From Mucilaginibacter sp. (GTDB taxonomy: Bacteria > Bacteroidota > Bacteroidia > Sphingobacteriales > Sphingobacteriaceae): a DNA stretch of 64,000 nucleotides. Positions 8,515-16,531 of this stretch are shown here, one piece after another; position 1 is the stretch's first letter; every line of letters starts with the position of its first letter. The stretch is from the NCBI RefSeq assembly GCF_028288185.1, contig NZ_JAQBOF010000040.1:124001-188000 (forward strand), given 5' to 3'. A program made the position numbers and the translations under genes. The notes below the pieces were generated by a model. It had not been told where the DNA came from. It was given only the letters and a program-made list of their open reading frames with translations, and did not search any database.

Positions 8515-8584
8515 GAGTTTTGAGTTTTGAGTGATGAGTTTTGAATGAATGGTCTTTTAACTCATCACTCAAAACTCAAAACTC
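8515..8584. repeat. Perfect 26-bp inverted repeat
   Basis: The arms at 8515-8540 and 8559-8584 are exact reverse complements built from tandem GAGTTTT words, with an 18-nt loop. It lies in the gap between the YtxH gene and the holin-like gene on the minus strand, 2 nt from the latter's start codon, so the hairpin would form in the intercistronic RNA and could tune expression of the downstream genes. Confidence 0.9.
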
Positions 8585-8593
8585 GTAACTAAT

Positions 8594-8860
8594 TTATGCG
8601 TGTTCAAGATCGTCCTGATATTCTTCTTCGGCGCCTTTAATTTTCGATTTGATATTCTCAACTACCTTGTCTTTAAAACCAACCAGGTTATCAATTTCGG
8701 CAGCCGCGGTTTCTTTAATAGAGTCGCCTAGGTTTTTTAATGATTCTGCTAATTTATCACGGGTTTCGTCGCCTTTATCCGGTGCAAATAAAATTCCTAA
8801 CGCTGCGCCTGCCGCCAGTCCAGCGAGTAGGGCCACAACCACTTTTGTGTTACTATTCAT
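8594..8860 (-). CDS. YtxH domain-containing protein
   Basis: 88 residues: a short polar start, a Gly/Ala-rich hydrophobic helix (VVVALLAGLAAGAALGILFAP), then DKGDETRDKLAESLKNLGD and a long charged helix. This is the typical YtxH layout: one membrane-anchoring segment followed by an amphipathic coiled region. Bacillus YtxH is linked to general stress, but the molecular role is unknown. It heads the small cluster with the holin-like gene and the 147-residue gene. Confidence 0.9.
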   Translation of the reverse strand: MNSNTKVVVALLAGLAAGAALGILFAPDKGDETRDKLAESLKNLGDSIKETAAAEIDNLVGFKDKVVENIKSKIKGAEEEYQDDLEHA

Positions 8861-9017
8861 ATTAAATAAGTTTTTAAGTTGAACATTTGAGTTATATAAC
8901 GGTTAAATATCTTGCCAAATATAGTTAATCCAATATTTTGTATATGTTTAGCTGTAAGAAATTAATTTTAAATAGAAATCAATTGTTAATTGTTCACAAA
9001 AATGTTCAGCCTTTAGG

Positions 9018-10061
9018 TCAACTATCTGCGCCGGATTGTATCCGGTCCAGCCTATCGGCCGCCATTCTGTTGGTTTCATATATCTCTATCAGTAATAAGA
9101 AGTAAGATAGCAATAATGGTCCAAATACCAATCCTAATATCCCAAATAAAGGTAAACCAATAAATACACCGATAACAGATATTAACGGATGCGTATTTGC
9201 AACGCGCTTATTAATAATCATGCGCAATACATTATCAATATTACCTATAAATAATAAACCATAGGCTAATAGCAATATACCTTTTACGGTATGATCTGTA
9301 GCAAATAGTACAATACTTGCCGGTATACATAAGGTGGGGGCGCCCACAACCGGCAGAAACGAAATAAAGGCACCTATTACTCCCCAGAAAACAGGGTCGG
9401 GTATACCAAATATCCAAAATCCATTGGCTAACAACGCACCTTGGGTAACTGCAATTATGCCCTGGCCCAATACGTTCGAATAAGTTGAATTACGTAAAGC
9501 CACAGCAAATTTTATGGCATACTGCTCCCTAAATGGCGCGTACTTTAATAATCCGGCTTCAAACTCACGTATTTGCACAAACATAAAATATAGTAGAAAG
9601 TACAGCACCAACAAGGTTATTATGATATTGGCTGCACTGCCTAATAAAGAGGGGAAAAGATCAGTAGCATAAATGCCCAGCTTTTGCAGGGTGTTTTCGG
9701 CAAAGTGGGGTTGTTTAAAGGTTGTGCCGGCAAACGTGTCAATCTTTACCAGCCACTCTTGTATAGGCAAAGTGCTGGTGTTGATCTCTGATATTTTGCC
9801 AATTACCATAAAGCTTAGGGCAGTAAATGGTAAAACAATAACAACAAGCGATATGAAAATAATAATGAGTGCAGCAATGGGTCTGTTCCATCCTTTTGTT
9901 TCGACCATGTACAGGTAAAATGGCCTGAAGATGGTGAACAGTACAATGGCACCCAATACAGAGCTAAACAGGCCGCTTAGCGCATATAAAATAAAACAGC
10001 CCAGCACAATAATGCTGACCAGTATAATTGTATTACGCTGCTTATAATCAAAAATAGACAT
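9018..10061 (-). CDS. AI-2E family transporter (PerM/UPF0118)
   Basis: 347 residues with about seven to eight hydrophobic segments, beginning near residue 13 (TIILVSIIVLGCFILYALSGL). It contains FWGVIGAFISFLPVVGAPT and the late GLPLFGILGLVFGPLL motif diagnostic of this inner-membrane family. Family members have been linked to export of autoinducer-2 or to ion/proton antiport; the substrate here is unknown. It follows the DHp-only gene by 49 nt on the same strand, so it may belong to the regulator transcript. Confidence 0.9.
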   Translation of the reverse strand: MSIFDYKQRNTIILVSIIVLGCFILYALSGLFSSVLGAIVLFTIFRPFYLYMVETKGWNRPIAALIIIFISLVVIVLPFTALSFMVIGKISEINTSTLPIQEWLVKIDTFAGTTFKQPHFAENTLQKLGIYATDLFPSLLGSAANIIITLLVLYFLLYFMFVQIREFEAGLLKYAPFREQYAIKFAVALRNSTYSNVLGQGIIAVTQGALLANGFWIFGIPDPVFWGVIGAFISFLPVVGAPTLCIPASIVLFATDHTVKGILLLAYGLLFIGNIDNVLRMIINKRVANTHPLISVIGVFIGLPLFGILGLVFGPLLLSYFLLLIEIYETNRMAADRLDRIQSGADS

Positions 10062-10110
10062 TTATCAATGGTATGTTGTACCACTATAAACAAAAAAGAA
10101 GCAAATAGTT

Positions 10111-10308
10111 TTATTGGAGATCTTTTAAGAGCTCATTTATTTTTGTGGCGCTGCTAAAAATGGTTTCTAAGCAAAAATTAAAATCCTCAGTAGGATCGGT
10201 TATTTCGTAGCGCAGGGTTTCTAGCGCAAGGTGGATAGTTGAAAGCTGATTTTTTATATCATGCCGTAGTGTGCGCAGGGTTTCCTCATCAACTTTTTTA
10301 TCACTCAT
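10111..10308 (-). CDS. Minimal histidine kinase fragment: DHp-like domain only
   Basis: 65 residues. The segment LRTLRHDIKNQLSTIHLALE matches the H-box of HisKA/NtrB-type kinases, with His16 followed by Asp-x-Lys-Asn, and the rest could supply the second dimerisation helix. No ATP-binding domain (N, G1 or G2 boxes) is encoded in this or any overlapping frame. The gene begins 6 nt after the NtrC-type regulator, so they share a transcript. It could be a phosphotransfer or dimer partner for that regulator, or the relic of a longer kinase. The start MSDKKVDEETLR looks genuine, which favours a deliberate small protein. Confidence 0.75.
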   Translation of the reverse strand: MSDKKVDEETLRTLRHDIKNQLSTIHLALETLRYEITDPTEDFNFCLETIFSSATKINELLKDLQ

Positions 10309-10314
10309 ATGGTA

Positions 10315-11733
10315 TTATTTCAGGTTGATGGCCTTCATTTTATTATAAAGTGTTTTGCGGTCGATGTTTAATATCTCGGCAGCCCGGGTTTTATTAAAAT
10401 TAACCTCGCGCAATACTTTTAAAATGGTTTCATACTCGGCCTCCAAAGCAGCATTCTTCAAATCATGTCTTGGCTCTTTTATTTCGGATCGTTGTTCATA
10501 CTGCGGCTGATTAAAACTATTTTGCTGACCGTAATCAAATGCCGGTAATTTATAGTTTGATATTTCAAGTGGCAGAGATTTTATAGTTATTTCGCTACCC
10601 TCGCTTATTAATGCCGCCCGTTTAACAATGTTTTTTAATTCGCGTACATTTCCCGGCCAGCGATAATTTATAAAGCAATCTATTACCTCGGGCGAAAAAT
10701 GGGTTACATTGCGTTGCAGCTCCAGGTTGGCTGCTTGTAAAAAATGTTCGGCCAGCAGCATAATATCATCGCCACGCTCGCGCAAAGGCGGCATGTATAT
10801 GCTAAACTCATTAAAGCGATGGTAAAGGTCTTCGCGGAAACGGCCCTTTTGTATGGCATCTACCAGGTTCTCATTAGTTGCCACAATAATGCGCACATCC
10901 AGATCAATTTCTTTGGTACTGCCTATTCTTTTTACTTTACGCTCCTGTACAGTTCTTAACAAAGCGGCTTGTATCTCGTATGATAGATTACCAACCTCAT
11001 CTAAAAATAATGTGCCGCCATTGGCCATTTCAAAATGACCAATTTTGGTAGTGAAAGCACCTGTAAATGATCCTTTTTCATGCCCAAAGAACTCGCTTGC
11101 GGCCAATTCTTTGGTGAGCGATCCGCAATCCATAGCAATAAATGGCTGGTTGCTGCGGGGGCTATGTAAATGTATACTTTTGGCAACCTCTTCTTTACCA
11201 GATCCGCTTTCGCCCAAAATAATTACGCTGTAATTTGTTGGGGCAACCAGCTCTATCTGTCTGCTAAGTTCTTTTGAGGCTCGGCTGGTACCCACTACTA
11301 TTCCATCTGTCGCCTGCTTTTTGCTAGATTTAGTAATCGGTGCTGGCGAGGCGCCATCGTCAAGCAATGCCTGGCGGGTTTCAATAGCCTTGGTTATGGT
11401 ATTTAATATTTCATCGGGGTACAGGGGTTTGCTTATATAGTCATACGCGCCCATTTTTATCAACTCAACGGCCATTTTTATGTCAGAGTAGCCGGTAATG
11501 ATGATAACGCCTGTTTTTGGATATTGGGTTTTTATTTTGCGCAGCATTTCACGCCCATCGGTATCTTCCAGCCGGTAATCGCATAGCACCAAGGCAAATT
11601 CTCCGTTTTTCAGATGTTCCAGCCCGCTATTACCACTTGATGCGGTGGTTACATCAAACCCGTTGCGTGTTAAAAATTTAGATAATAATAATGCAACGTT
11701 TACTTCATCATCTATGATGAGGATTTTTTTCAT
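10315..11733 (-). CDS. Sigma-54-dependent response regulator (NtrC family)
   Basis: 472 residues in three parts. The receiver domain (1-120) has the acidic pair in IIDDE and phospho-acceptor Asp52 in LCDYRLED. The AAA+ domain carries Walker A GESGSGKE (174-181), the sigma-54 contact loop as GSFTGA (221-226, Ser for the usual Ala) and Walker B TLFLDE (241-246). The C-terminal Fis-type helix-turn-helix ends TRAAEILNIDRKTLYNKMK. It would activate sigma-54 promoters after phosphorylation. Its partner appears to be the 65-residue DHp protein directly downstream rather than a full kinase. Target genes are not evident in the window. Confidence 0.95.
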   Translation of the reverse strand: MKKILIIDDEVNVALLLSKFLTRNGFDVTTASSGNSGLEHLKNGEFALVLCDYRLEDTDGREMLRKIKTQYPKTGVIIITGYSDIKMAVELIKMGAYDYISKPLYPDEILNTITKAIETRQALLDDGASPAPITKSSKKQATDGIVVGTSRASKELSRQIELVAPTNYSVIILGESGSGKEEVAKSIHLHSPRSNQPFIAMDCGSLTKELAASEFFGHEKGSFTGAFTTKIGHFEMANGGTLFLDEVGNLSYEIQAALLRTVQERKVKRIGSTKEIDLDVRIIVATNENLVDAIQKGRFREDLYHRFNEFSIYMPPLRERGDDIMLLAEHFLQAANLELQRNVTHFSPEVIDCFINYRWPGNVRELKNIVKRAALISEGSEITIKSLPLEISNYKLPAFDYGQQNSFNQPQYEQRSEIKEPRHDLKNAALEAEYETILKVLREVNFNKTRAAEILNIDRKTLYNKMKAINLK

Positions 11734-11882
11734 ATCAGCAATTAAGGTTAACTGGTAACATATTGAGAGGTAAGTTACACAAAAATGCTAATTCCAGTAA
11801 TTTTTTATAAACGAATGGGGGATTAGCTGCTGTTTTTTTTGCGATATTAATTGAGGCGATAAATTATAGACAACTACTGCAA

Positions 11883-12503
11883 CTATAAATTAAATGCATA
11901 AGCTACACGCAGCGCCCAAAAGCTATTAACGTTGGTGTTATTATAAAAGGTTTGTGTGCTTTCATAACGAATACCTGCATCAATATAGGTATGACGTTTT
12001 TTAAGCGGCAATACCAGGCCCAACTGCGGCGCCCATGTAAACGCGTTGTTATATAATGCATAAACAGCCGCCTTATTGGCTAATATGGTTTCACCAGCCT
12101 CTGCCTGTACATAAAAACGGTTGCCAAGCAATAGTTTTACCCCCAGTTTTAAAGGTATGGTATTAAAGTTTGCAAGTTTGTTTCCTGTTACAGCCTGCTG
12201 GCTGTAGCTGGCATCCTTGCTGGTTAAGAAGGTAATATAACCCGCGCTAGCGGTAATATACAATTGCGATATTACCGGTACATCAACATGTAATGAGATA
12301 CCAACACCATTATTATATGCCGAGGCGGCAGTACCCCCCGATGGTGTATTTACACCGGTGCCAAAATCAGTACCAGTGGTTGAAGCCAGTTCTGCACCAA
12401 TACTTATCCTGACACTGTCGGGTACATTTATTTGTGCATTTGCAGCCGAACCAAGGCATATAAACAAGAATGAGTAGATAAGTGCTTTAAAGGTAAATTT
12501 CAT
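11883..12503 (-). CDS. Outer-membrane beta-barrel protein, paralogue 1
   Basis: 206 residues with a signal peptide (FKALIYSFLFICLGSAANA|Q) and alternating hydrophobic/polar strands that end in a terminal aromatic pattern (FWALRVAYAFNL). This fits a small eight-stranded outer-membrane barrel of the OMP_b-brl/PorT-like kind. It is clearly related to the gene at 12723-13307: shared blocks include the signal region, VDVPVISQLYITASAGY versus VDIPVASQLFVTVNAGY, FYVQAEAG versus FYIQGEAG, and YIDAGIRYE versus YIDAGVRYE. Tandem duplication followed by divergence is the simplest explanation. The function is unknown. Confidence 0.85.
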   Translation of the reverse strand: MKFTFKALIYSFLFICLGSAANAQINVPDSVRISIGAELASTTGTDFGTGVNTPSGGTAASAYNNGVGISLHVDVPVISQLYITASAGYITFLTSKDASYSQQAVTGNKLANFNTIPLKLGVKLLLGNRFYVQAEAGETILANKAAVYALYNNAFTWAPQLGLVLPLKKRHTYIDAGIRYESTQTFYNNTNVNSFWALRVAYAFNL

Positions 12504-12523
12504 ATTATATGTTTCTGGATTAA

Positions 12524-12552
12524 GTTGTTAAAACGTACGAGGTTTTAACAAC
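12524..12552. promoter_or_regulatory. 11-bp inverted repeat in the 5' region of the barrel gene
   Basis: Perfect arms GTTGTTAAAAC (12524-12534) and GTTTTAACAAC (12542-12552) lie 20 nt upstream of the start codon of the barrel gene at 12503 (minus strand). No T-run follows, so an operator or a 5'-leader hairpin is as likely as a terminator. Only one copy was seen. Confidence 0.4.
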
Positions 12553-12659
12553 GTATAAGTTACCGTAATTTATAGATAACTATTAATTGATGCAAAGCTA
12601 ATATCCGTTTTCAATAACTCATTATAAACTGATGTAAAAAAATGTTAAATTTTATAGCA

Positions 12660-12693
12660 TAAAAAAAGCGTCCCGAATTTTCGGGACGCTTTT
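12660..12693 (-). terminator. Rho-independent terminator of barrel paralogue 2
   Basis: A 14-bp perfect stem (AAAAGCGTCCCGAA and its complement) with a 2-nt loop. On the minus strand it is followed by a run of T and lies 30 nt past the stop of the gene ending at 12723. Confidence 0.9.
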
Positions 12694-12722
12694 ACATTAT
12701 AGGTAGTTGTGAGTATTAGTGT

Positions 12723-13307
12723 TTAGAAACCGTAAGCAACACGTAAACCAACAAAGTTTACTTTGCTATCGTTATTTGTGCTTACTAATTTGCTGGTAGC
12801 TTCGTAACGTACGCCGGCATCAATGTAACTGCTGCCACCTAAAGCAAACTGGTAACCAATTTGTGGCGCGTAAATAAACGCTGTCGAGTTGTCTGCGCCA
12901 ATTTTAGTTTTGTTTAAAACAAATGCTGCACCGGCTTCGCCCTGGATATAGAAATTATTTACCGGGAAGAATTTTAATCCGGCTTTTGCAGGCAATAACT
13001 GGATATCTGTTGCTTTTACTGTTGTTGCGCCTACTGTTACGTCTTTACCAAAAACATTGTTGTAACCTGCGTTAACAGTAACAAATAATTGGCTGGCAAC
13101 CGGTATATCTACCTGTAATGAACCACCCAGGTTCCATTTATAGGTATCAGATGTTTTTCCTGTAGGGATGCCGGCGTCAACACCGATGCTGTAGCGGATA
13201 CCGCTTGTTGTTGTTTTGGTAGATGTAGGGTTGGTTTGTGCTTTAGTGCTTAGGGTAAAACCTGCTAATGCTAAAATAAGTGCTGTGATTTTTAATGTAC
13301 TTTTCAT
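12723..13307 (-). CDS. Outer-membrane beta-barrel protein, paralogue 2
   Basis: 194 residues with a signal peptide (TLKITALILALAGFTLSTKA|Q), a Thr-rich linker and amphipathic strands ending NFVGLRVAYGF with the terminal Phe typical of outer-membrane barrels. It is a diverged tandem copy of 11883-12503, but each gene has its own control signals: a terminator lies between them and a hairpin precedes the downstream copy. The closest description is an OMP_b-brl family barrel; no ligand or pathway is indicated. Confidence 0.85.
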   Translation of the reverse strand: MKSTLKITALILALAGFTLSTKAQTNPTSTKTTTSGIRYSIGVDAGIPTGKTSDTYKWNLGGSLQVDIPVASQLFVTVNAGYNNVFGKDVTVGATTVKATDIQLLPAKAGLKFFPVNNFYIQGEAGAAFVLNKTKIGADNSTAFIYAPQIGYQFALGGSSYIDAGVRYEATSKLVSTNNDSKVNFVGLRVAYGF

Positions 13308-13480
13308 GGTTATATGTTATTAAATTGTTGTGTGTGTTTGTTTAACACGGCACAAATTAACAGCACAAAACCAATAGTTTTTTTCATCCAAATGTCATGA
13401 TTATTCAATCGATTGATTAACAGTGATTTAATTTTTGACTATATGGGTATTTTAGTCAGGAGAATGTAATAAAACAATAT

Positions 13481-14263
13481 TTATTTACCTTTAAAGGCAG
13501 ATTTCCTTTTCTCCAAAAAGGCAGAAACGCCTTCTTTAAAGTCATCAGTACCGAAACATTTGGCAAATTCTGCTATCTCGGTTTCATAGCCGTTACCGTT
13601 ATTTAGCCCGGCGGCATTAACGGCTTTTATAGCCGCGGCAATAGCCAAAGGTGCGCGGCTTAATATTTTTTGGAGAATCTCTTCCGCTTTTGGGATCAGT
13701 TCTTCGGGTGTGACAACATGATTAACCAATCCAGATTGATAAGCATCAGCAGCGGTTATCATATCGGCAGTCATTATCATTTCTAATGCTTTACCCTTAC
13801 CTACTAAATTGGTTAGCCGTTGCGTACCGCCATAGCCGGGTATAAGCCCCAGACTTACTTCGGGCAATCCCATTTTGGCGTTATCACTAGCTATACGGAT
13901 ATGACAGGCCATAGCCAGTTCCAATCCGCCGCCTAGGGCGAAACCATTAATAGCGGCTATAACTGGTTTGCCTGCATTTTCAATCAGGTCGAAAATTTTG
14001 GTATGGCCATCAACGGCTAGTTTGCGACCGCCTTCTACATCCAGGTCGGCAAACTCGGCAATATCTGCACCGGCTACAAAAGCTTTTGGCCCGGCACCGG
14101 TTATAATAATGCCGCCAACAGTTTCATCAGCAAAAGCGTTAGTTAAAGCGGTATGTAATTCGCCAAGGGTAGCTGCGTTTAAAGCGTTGAGTTTGCTTTC
14201 GCGATTTATAGTGATGTATAATACGCGCTCTTTATTGTCAACTAAAAGGTTTTGATAAGCCAT
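13481..14263 (-). CDS. Enoyl-CoA hydratase/isomerase (crotonase family)
   Basis: 260 residues, the usual crotonase length. The oxyanion-hole strand is KAFVAGADIAEF (60-71) and the core is INGFALGGGLELAMACHIRI, followed by MGLPEVSLGLIPGYGGTQRL. Both catalytic glutamates of true hydratases are present, Glu115 and Glu135, so hydration of a short-chain 2-enoyl-CoA is likely rather than isomerase-only activity. The gene starts 9 nt after the B12-binding protein, and the pair probably forms an operon linking acyl-CoA metabolism to a B12 mutase. Cytoplasmic. Confidence 0.92.
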   Translation of the reverse strand: MAYQNLLVDNKERVLYITINRESKLNALNAATLGELHTALTNAFADETVGGIIITGAGPKAFVAGADIAEFADLDVEGGRKLAVDGHTKIFDLIENAGKPVIAAINGFALGGGLELAMACHIRIASDNAKMGLPEVSLGLIPGYGGTQRLTNLVGKGKALEMIMTADMITAADAYQSGLVNHVVTPEELIPKAEEILQKILSRAPLAIAAAIKAVNAAGLNNGNGYETEIAEFAKCFGTDDFKEGVSAFLEKRKSAFKGK

Positions 14264-14272
14264 ATCGCAAAG

Positions 14273-14695
14273 TTAAAAGTTACGATGCTGATGCACCCAA
14301 TCAGTTATATACTTAACAATATCATGCGTACTGGTACCCGGTGGGAAAAGTTCGCCAACGCCCAGTTTTTTTAAAGTGGTCATATCCTCCTCCGGTATAA
14401 TACCACCACCGGTAACCAATACATCATCCATTTTTTTTTCTTTAATGATAGCCAGTATCTTGGGGAAAACCGTCATGTGCGCACCTGACAGGATAGAAAT
14501 CCCAATGGCATCCACATCTTCCTGCAAAGCGGTATTTACCACCATCTCGGGCGTTTGACGCAGGCCGGTATAAATAACCTCCATACCCGCATCGCGCAGC
14601 GAAGTAGCAATAATGCGCGCGCCACGATCATGCCCGTCAAGCCCAACTTTGGCAACTAAAACACGTATGGGACGGTTAAATGGTTTGGTGGTCAT
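14273..14695 (-). CDS. Stand-alone cobalamin-binding subunit of an acyl-CoA mutase
   Basis: 140 residues equal to the C-terminal B12 domain of methylmalonyl-CoA mutase. The DxHxxG motif is DGHDRG (20-25) with His22 as the lower cobalt ligand, SxL is Ser67-Ile-Leu, and the nucleotide-tail glycine stretch is VTGGGII (94-100). A free B12 subunit must pair with a separate mutase large chain, as in IcmA/IcmB or Hcm systems. The only mutase sequence in the window is the partial gene at 1-301, 14 kb away. It is co-transcribed with the crotonase gene downstream. Confidence 0.92.
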   Translation of the reverse strand: MTTKPFNRPIRVLVAKVGLDGHDRGARIIATSLRDAGMEVIYTGLRQTPEMVVNTALQEDVDAIGISILSGAHMTVFPKILAIIKEKKMDDVLVTGGGIIPEEDMTTLKKLGVGELFPPGTSTHDIVKYITDWVHQHRNF

Positions 14696-14995
14696 AATGA
14701 TGCAAGATAGTGATAGCGCCTGAGATTTGACAACTTTTTAAAAGCTGTCAAATCTCGAATGTTAGTCCTAATTTACAATCCCAGAAAAACGTTATTCCCA
14801 AAGTTAAGAGCCATCGGCTCGACAAATATTTATCGCCATCCGTGGCGATAAATTGTAGTACGCCCGCCTGGTTGAACAGATGAAAGACATCCATAAAAAA
14901 CAAACCCTTCCATCGTACTACAATCACAAGTATGACTATTATCGCCAAGGAAAAAGTAACCTGCTCTTCTTCATTATTTAATTTTAATTCATTCA
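14696..14995. other. Intergenic stretch made of palindromes, no convincing gene
   Basis: Between the B12 subunit gene and the GH3 gene lie the family D hairpin (14722-14756), an 8-bp palindrome TATCGCCA-TCCG-TGGCGATA (14831-14850) and a 10-bp inverted repeat TTGTAGTACG (14853-14862) / CGTACTACAA (14914-14923). An 82-codon frame on the minus strand with a GTG start at 14996 runs through all of them and looks fortuitous. Confidence 0.6.
14722..14756. repeat. Inverted repeat, family D copy 2
   Basis: Arms of 17 nt (14722-14738 and 14740-14756) pair with one mismatch. The sequence equals the copy at 2695-2727 except for one base, showing a dispersed element. Confidence 0.85.
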
Positions 14996-16519
14996 CTAAT
15001 TAATTACCAACTCCACCACCTTCAAAATAGCATCCACATACTCCCTGTTATTAGCCAGGCGTGGTACTTTATGCTGGCCGCCCAGTTTGCCTTTTTCTTT
15101 CATCCAGTTAAAGAATGTGCCTTCGGGTACGCGGCGTACTATGGGGCGACGCAGGGCCATGTCTTTAAAACGTTTGGCATCGTAATCAGAGTTAATGCGG
15201 CGAAGGGTTTGATCCAATATATCAACAAAGCGCTCAAACTCGGCGGGTTTTTTCTCAAACTCTATCAGCCACTCATGTGCGCCGCATTCATCGCCATTAA
15301 AATAAATTGGGGCAGCGGTGTAGTCGCGTATAATTGCTCCGGTTTGGCTACAGGCTTCTTCTAATGCGCGCTCGGCATTATCTATTATAACCTCCTCGCC
15401 AAAGGCGTTTATAAAATGTTTGGTGCGGCCGGTAACCTGTATGCGGTATGGCACCAGTGATGTAAAGCGAATGGTATCGCCAATTAAATACCGCCATAAG
15501 CCGGCATTGGTACTGATGATGGGCGCGTAGTTTTTATCCAGCTCTACCTCGTCCAGCGTTAATGTTTGCGGGTTTTCGTCATGCAGGTTTTCGGTTGGTA
15601 AAAACTCGTAGAAGATGCCGTAGTCCAACATCAACAACATTTCGCCGCCTTCTATCTGGTCCTGTATGCCGAAGAAGCCTTCGGATGCGTTGTAGTTCTC
15701 CAGGTAATACATGTCATTGCTGGGTATCAGTTTTTTAAACTGCTCGCGATAGGGTGTGAAGTTAACCGCGCCGTGGAAATATAGCTCCAAATTGGGCCAA
15801 ACTTCCAGCAGATTGTTTTTGCCGGTTATTTCAAGGATGCGTTTGCAAAGCAATAAGTTCCAGGTAGGTACGCCGCTTAAGCTGGTTACGTTAACATCGC
15901 GGGTGGCATGGGCGATTTTTTCTATCTTCTCTTCAAAATCTTCCAACAGGGCAATATCCAGGTGCGGGGTGCGGTGGAACTCGGCCCACAAAGGCAAATT
16001 CTTCATAATAACCGCCGACAGATCACCAAAAGAAGTATCCGGACTTAGCTGACTAACCTGGTGGCTACCGCCCAGCGTTAAGATCTTCCCTGTAAACATT
16101 TTGGCATTAGGTCGATTATTGAAATAGATGGTCAATAGATCTTTACCACCTTTAAAGTGACATTCGGCTAATGATTCTTCGCTAACGGGGATAAACTTGC
16201 TCCTGTCGCTGGTAGTGCCTGACGATTTGGCAAACCACTTGATCTCTGACGGCCAAAGCACATTTTGCTCGCCGCGGATCATGCGCTCTATGTAGGGTTT
16301 AAGCGTATCGTAGGTTTGTATGGGTACGCGCTCTTGAAACTCGCTAAGATTGGTAATGCTTTTATAGCCGTATTTTTTGCCCCATTCTGTATTCTCTGCT
16401 CTTGATATCAATTGTTCAAACCACTCTTCCTGCACCTCGTTGGGGTATTTCATAAAAAGCTCTATCTGGTGGATACGCTTTTTCATGAACCAGGTAAAAA
16501 CAGAGTTAAAAATTGTCAT
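14996..16519 (-). CDS. GH3-family acyl-adenylate/amide synthetase-like protein
   Basis: 507 residues, typical for bacterial GH3 proteins. Recognisable blocks are WFAKSSGTTSDRSKFIPVS (nucleotide-binding Ser/Thr-Gly-rich loop), YFHGAVNFTPYREQF, YNASEGFFGIQD and the later LWRYLIGDTIRFTSL and VTGRTKHFINAFGEEV, all in family order. Plant GH3 enzymes adenylate jasmonate or auxin and couple them to amino acids. Bacterial homologues are common in Bacteroidota but their substrates are unknown. Cytoplasmic. It ends 12 nt from the lptB reading frame upstream on the same strand, so a joint transcript with lptB is likely. Confidence 0.92.
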   Translation of the reverse strand: MTIFNSVFTWFMKKRIHQIELFMKYPNEVQEEWFEQLISRAENTEWGKKYGYKSITNLSEFQERVPIQTYDTLKPYIERMIRGEQNVLWPSEIKWFAKSSGTTSDRSKFIPVSEESLAECHFKGGKDLLTIYFNNRPNAKMFTGKILTLGGSHQVSQLSPDTSFGDLSAVIMKNLPLWAEFHRTPHLDIALLEDFEEKIEKIAHATRDVNVTSLSGVPTWNLLLCKRILEITGKNNLLEVWPNLELYFHGAVNFTPYREQFKKLIPSNDMYYLENYNASEGFFGIQDQIEGGEMLLMLDYGIFYEFLPTENLHDENPQTLTLDEVELDKNYAPIISTNAGLWRYLIGDTIRFTSLVPYRIQVTGRTKHFINAFGEEVIIDNAERALEEACSQTGAIIRDYTAAPIYFNGDECGAHEWLIEFEKKPAEFERFVDILDQTLRRINSDYDAKRFKDMALRRPIVRRVPEGTFFNWMKEKGKLGGQHKVPRLANNREYVDAILKVVELVIN

Positions 16520-16531
16520 AAGCGGTTAGCT

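Noticed and set aside
8156..8572. Prophage origin of the holin-like gene
   Set aside because: No other phage gene is present, and holin superfamily III with YtxH is a common chromosomal pair in Bacteroidota.
14748..14996. 82-codon minus-strand frame between the B12 subunit and GH3 genes
   Set aside because: It needs a GTG start overlapping the GH3 stop, runs through three palindromes and its tail is encoded by repeat sequence; no protein family pattern.
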